A DNA stretch of 64,000 nt from Bacteroidota bacterium. Lineage in GTDB: Bacteria; Bacteroidota; Bacteroidia; B-17B0; Aurantibacillaceae. Below are positions 62,692 through 64,000 of this stretch, in pieces. The position numbers and the translations under genes are program-made. The notes beneath the pieces are model-generated. The model made no database searches, was not told the origin of the DNA, and saw only the letters and a program-made list of their open reading frames with translations. Location: the NCBI GenBank assembly GCA_016708845.1, contig JADJFB010000005.1, positions 1 through 64,000 of the forward strand, written 5' to 3'. Positions within the stretch are counted from its first letter, which is position 1. Each line of letters begins with the position of its first letter.

Positions 62692-62726
62692 AAACGCATC
62701 GTTTTCAAAAGAAACGATGCGTTTTT
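62692..62726. terminator. Terminator after the fasciclin gene
   Basis: A perfect 13-bp inverted repeat (AAACGCATCGTTT / AAACGATGCGTTT) is followed by a T run. Confidence 0.88.
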
Positions 62727-62751
62727 GTTATACGATATACAGCTTCGAAAA

Positions 62752-63201
62752 TCAAAAAAATCGGCGAGTACCTTTTTTGTAATTCTCATACTCATTGTAC
62801 TTTTCAATCAAAAGAGATTCCTCATACTTTGATTTATAATAAAATAAAATGAGTAATATAAATGAAATTGCCAATTGCCAATAACTACCAGTATAAAAAG
62901 CAATGCCAATAGCTGCCAAAAATATCCCTGAGTAAATTGGATGGCGAACATATTTATACAATCCTGTATTAATTAAAACACCATTTTCTTTAGGTGTTGG
63001 AAATGGAGTTAGGTTTTTACTTAATTGTAAAATGGCAATTAAAATAATTAAAAAGCCAAGTATTGAAACAATTGCTCCAGCATATTTAACGATAAGTGGG
63101 GTTTGAAATACATTCGAGAAAAAAGGAATATAAAAAATGGTCAATAAAATAAATTGAATGGTAACAAGCAATATATCTTTTCTTTTTATCTTATAACCCA
63201 T
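62752..63201 (-). CDS. Isoprenylcysteine carboxyl methyltransferase-like (PEMT/ICMT) membrane protein
   Basis: The 149-residue protein has four membrane helices and the motif GLYKYVRHPIYSGIFLAAIG (near residue 85), which is the SAM-dependent R-H-P-x-Y signature of the ICMT/PEMT family. The final EESLLIEKYNEYENYKKGTR contains the E-E-x2-L-x-E-F/Y motif. It probably methylates a lipid or small thiol at the inner membrane. Its target is unknown. It lies 9 bp downstream of the multicopper oxidase gene, suggesting cotranscription. Confidence 0.88.
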   Translation of the reverse strand: MGYKIKRKDILLVTIQFILLTIFYIPFFSNVFQTPLIVKYAGAIVSILGFLIILIAILQLSKNLTPFPTPKENGVLINTGLYKYVRHPIYSGIFLAAIGIAFYTGSYWQLAISFILLILFYYKSKYEESLLIEKYNEYENYKKGTRRFF

Positions 63202-63210
63202 GATTAAAAA

Positions 63211-64000
63211 TTATTTAATCAAATTTAGCTTTTTATATACAATTCCTTGAGTTGTTTTAACTTCTATAAAATAAATACCTGAAGGTTGATTATCTGTATT
63301 TAAACTTACTTCTGTATCATTCAGTTTATTTTTACTAAAAATTAATTTACCAGAATAGTCATATAAAGTTACATCTACTATTTTCTCTTTAGAATTAAAC
63401 TTTAATATCACTTTATCCGAAGCTGGATTAGGAAAAACTACTAAATCATTTGAATCAGAGTCAATTTCCTTAAGGCCAACAGTAGTTGGACAAATGACAT
63501 TAAATTGCCCCATCATTCCATCATCTTCATGCGGTAACATGTGGCAGTGGTACATATAAGTAGCCATTGAATCACAAAATGTTTCGAATTTTGCAATAAA
63601 TTTAATAAACTGTCCGCCTCCTGGCACTAACACCACATCTTTTCTTCCAGCCATATTTGCTGGTGGGGCAACTCCGTTAATTTCTGTAATATAAAATTGT
63701 ACGTCATGAATATGAAATGGATGTGCAATTGGTGTTGAATTTATTAATGTCCAAACTTCAATATTATCAAATGGAATTGAATAATTAATCACATCCATAT
63801 CAAAATGTGAATTATTAATCATAAATGGACCTTGTATAGCTGTAGGCCCCATATTAACAGGCATAAATGTCAATGTTCTTGTAGCATTGAGACTCCCAAT
63901 AGACCATGGAGTATTTGTTGTTAAAGTAGTTGGGATTGTAGTAACAGGCGATGATGTTGGAGCCACAACATTAAAAGTCATTAATTTAAAATCAGCTCCA
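63211..64000 (-). CDS. Multicopper oxidase, T9SS-sorted (5' part beyond window)
   Basis: The open frame continues past the right edge (codons for GADFKL precede the first ATG at 63981), so only the C-terminal 262 residues are seen. The C-terminal cupredoxin domain has both copper motifs, HPFHIHDVQFYITE and YMYHCHMLPHEDDGMMGQF, which supply type 1, 2 and 3 copper ligands. A T9SS type A tail follows (NDLVVFPNPASDKVILKFNS to GIYFIEVKTTQGIVYKKLNL). It would oxidise a phenol, metal ion or similar substrate at the cell surface. Its length upstream is unknown. Confidence 0.9.
   Translation of the reverse strand, partial: GADFKLMTFNVVAPTSSPVTTIPTTLTTNTPWSIGSLNATRTLTFMPVNMGPTAIQGPFMINNSHFDMDVINYSIPFDNIEVWTLINSTPIAHPFHIHDVQFYITEINGVAPPANMAGRKDVVLVPGGGQFIKFIAKFETFCDSMATYMYHCHMLPHEDDGMMGQFNVICPTTVGLKEIDSDSNDLVVFPNPASDKVILKFNSKEKIVDVTLYDYSGKLIFSKNKLNDTEVSLNTDNQPSGIYFIEVKTTQGIVYKKLNLIK

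Noticed and set aside
1..64000. Insertion sequences, prophage or integrative elements
   Set aside because: No transposase, integrase, attachment repeat or phage structural gene was seen. Gene content and composition are uniform.

Overview
The window is a chromosomal stretch from a low-GC member of the Bacteroidota. The evidence is: an LpxC-FabZ fusion, several secreted proteins ending in type IX secretion (T9SS) sorting domains, CbpA/CbpM chaperones, promoter boxes of the TAnnTTTG type, weak Shine-Dalgarno signals, and a B12 riboswitch ahead of a TonB-dependent receptor with a BtuG-like lipoprotein. The gene set (FtsH, thiosulfate- and persulfide-handling enzymes, Crp/Fnr regulators, efflux pumps) suggests a free-living organism. 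The family cannot be fixed from the sequence.

Layout. 1-9.1 kb: housekeeping genes (redoxin, frr, thyA, birA, rsfS, ftsH) and secreted proteins. 9.2-12.5 kb: a secreted unknown, a nucleoside-type MFS transporter and a universal stress protein. 12.5-18.0 kb: a B12 uptake operon (cobalamin riboswitch with terminator, BtuB-like receptor, two tandem DUF4465/T9SS proteins, BtuG-like propeller lipoprotein). 18-22.7 kb: a glycosyltransferase, a nested palindromic repeat, small genes, an RluB-type pseudouridine synthase with a long repetitive basic tail, and TrmH. 22.7-27.1 kb: lipid A genes lpxD, lpxC/fabZ, lpxA, then trpS. 27.1-29.3 kb: a split GT2/sugar-transferase gene and tRNA-Arg(TCT). 29.3-36.9 kb: a nine-gene operon for sulfur compounds (rhodanese, USP, two YeeE/YedE halves, TsdA-like diheme cytochrome, DsrE-like protein, porin, SoxB-like hydrolase) ending in a Crp/Fnr regulator. 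37-42.1 kb: a TetR-controlled tripartite ABC efflux pump. 42.1-45.4 kb: persulfide dioxygenase/rhodanese and a YeiH-type exporter. 45.4-48.6 kb: a ClC channel and a DUF389 protein. 48.6-54.7 kb: a divergent Crp/Fnr-linked module (KamA, small membrane peptide, USP, GNAT-nitrilase on one side; Crp/Fnr, panD and small proteins on the other). 54.7-60.4 kb: a Na+/H+ antiporter, then a long ArsR-linked group (thioredoxin, two rhodaneses, YraQ-type permease, DinB, ArsF, ArsG). 60.5-64 kb: CbpM/CbpA, fasciclin protein, methyltransferase, and a multicopper oxidase cut by the window end.

Regulation can be read at several points. Palindromes of the form GTAAC-N4-GTTAC lie about 41 bp upstream of predicted starts for both sulfur loci. 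TTGACAATTGTCAA lies in the KamA/Crp divergent region. TTCGT-N6-ACGAA flanks arsR. TTACCYRTTTGGGTAA flanks tetR and the efflux operon.

Quality caveat. About twenty genes are interrupted by single-base indels, often in homopolymers, or by an in-frame TAG. The fact that they join so cleanly points to uncorrected long-read errors rather than real pseudogenes. The damage is heaviest in the first 4 kb. Broken genes are given at full extent with the break described, except where the halves are distinct domains, which are listed separately.
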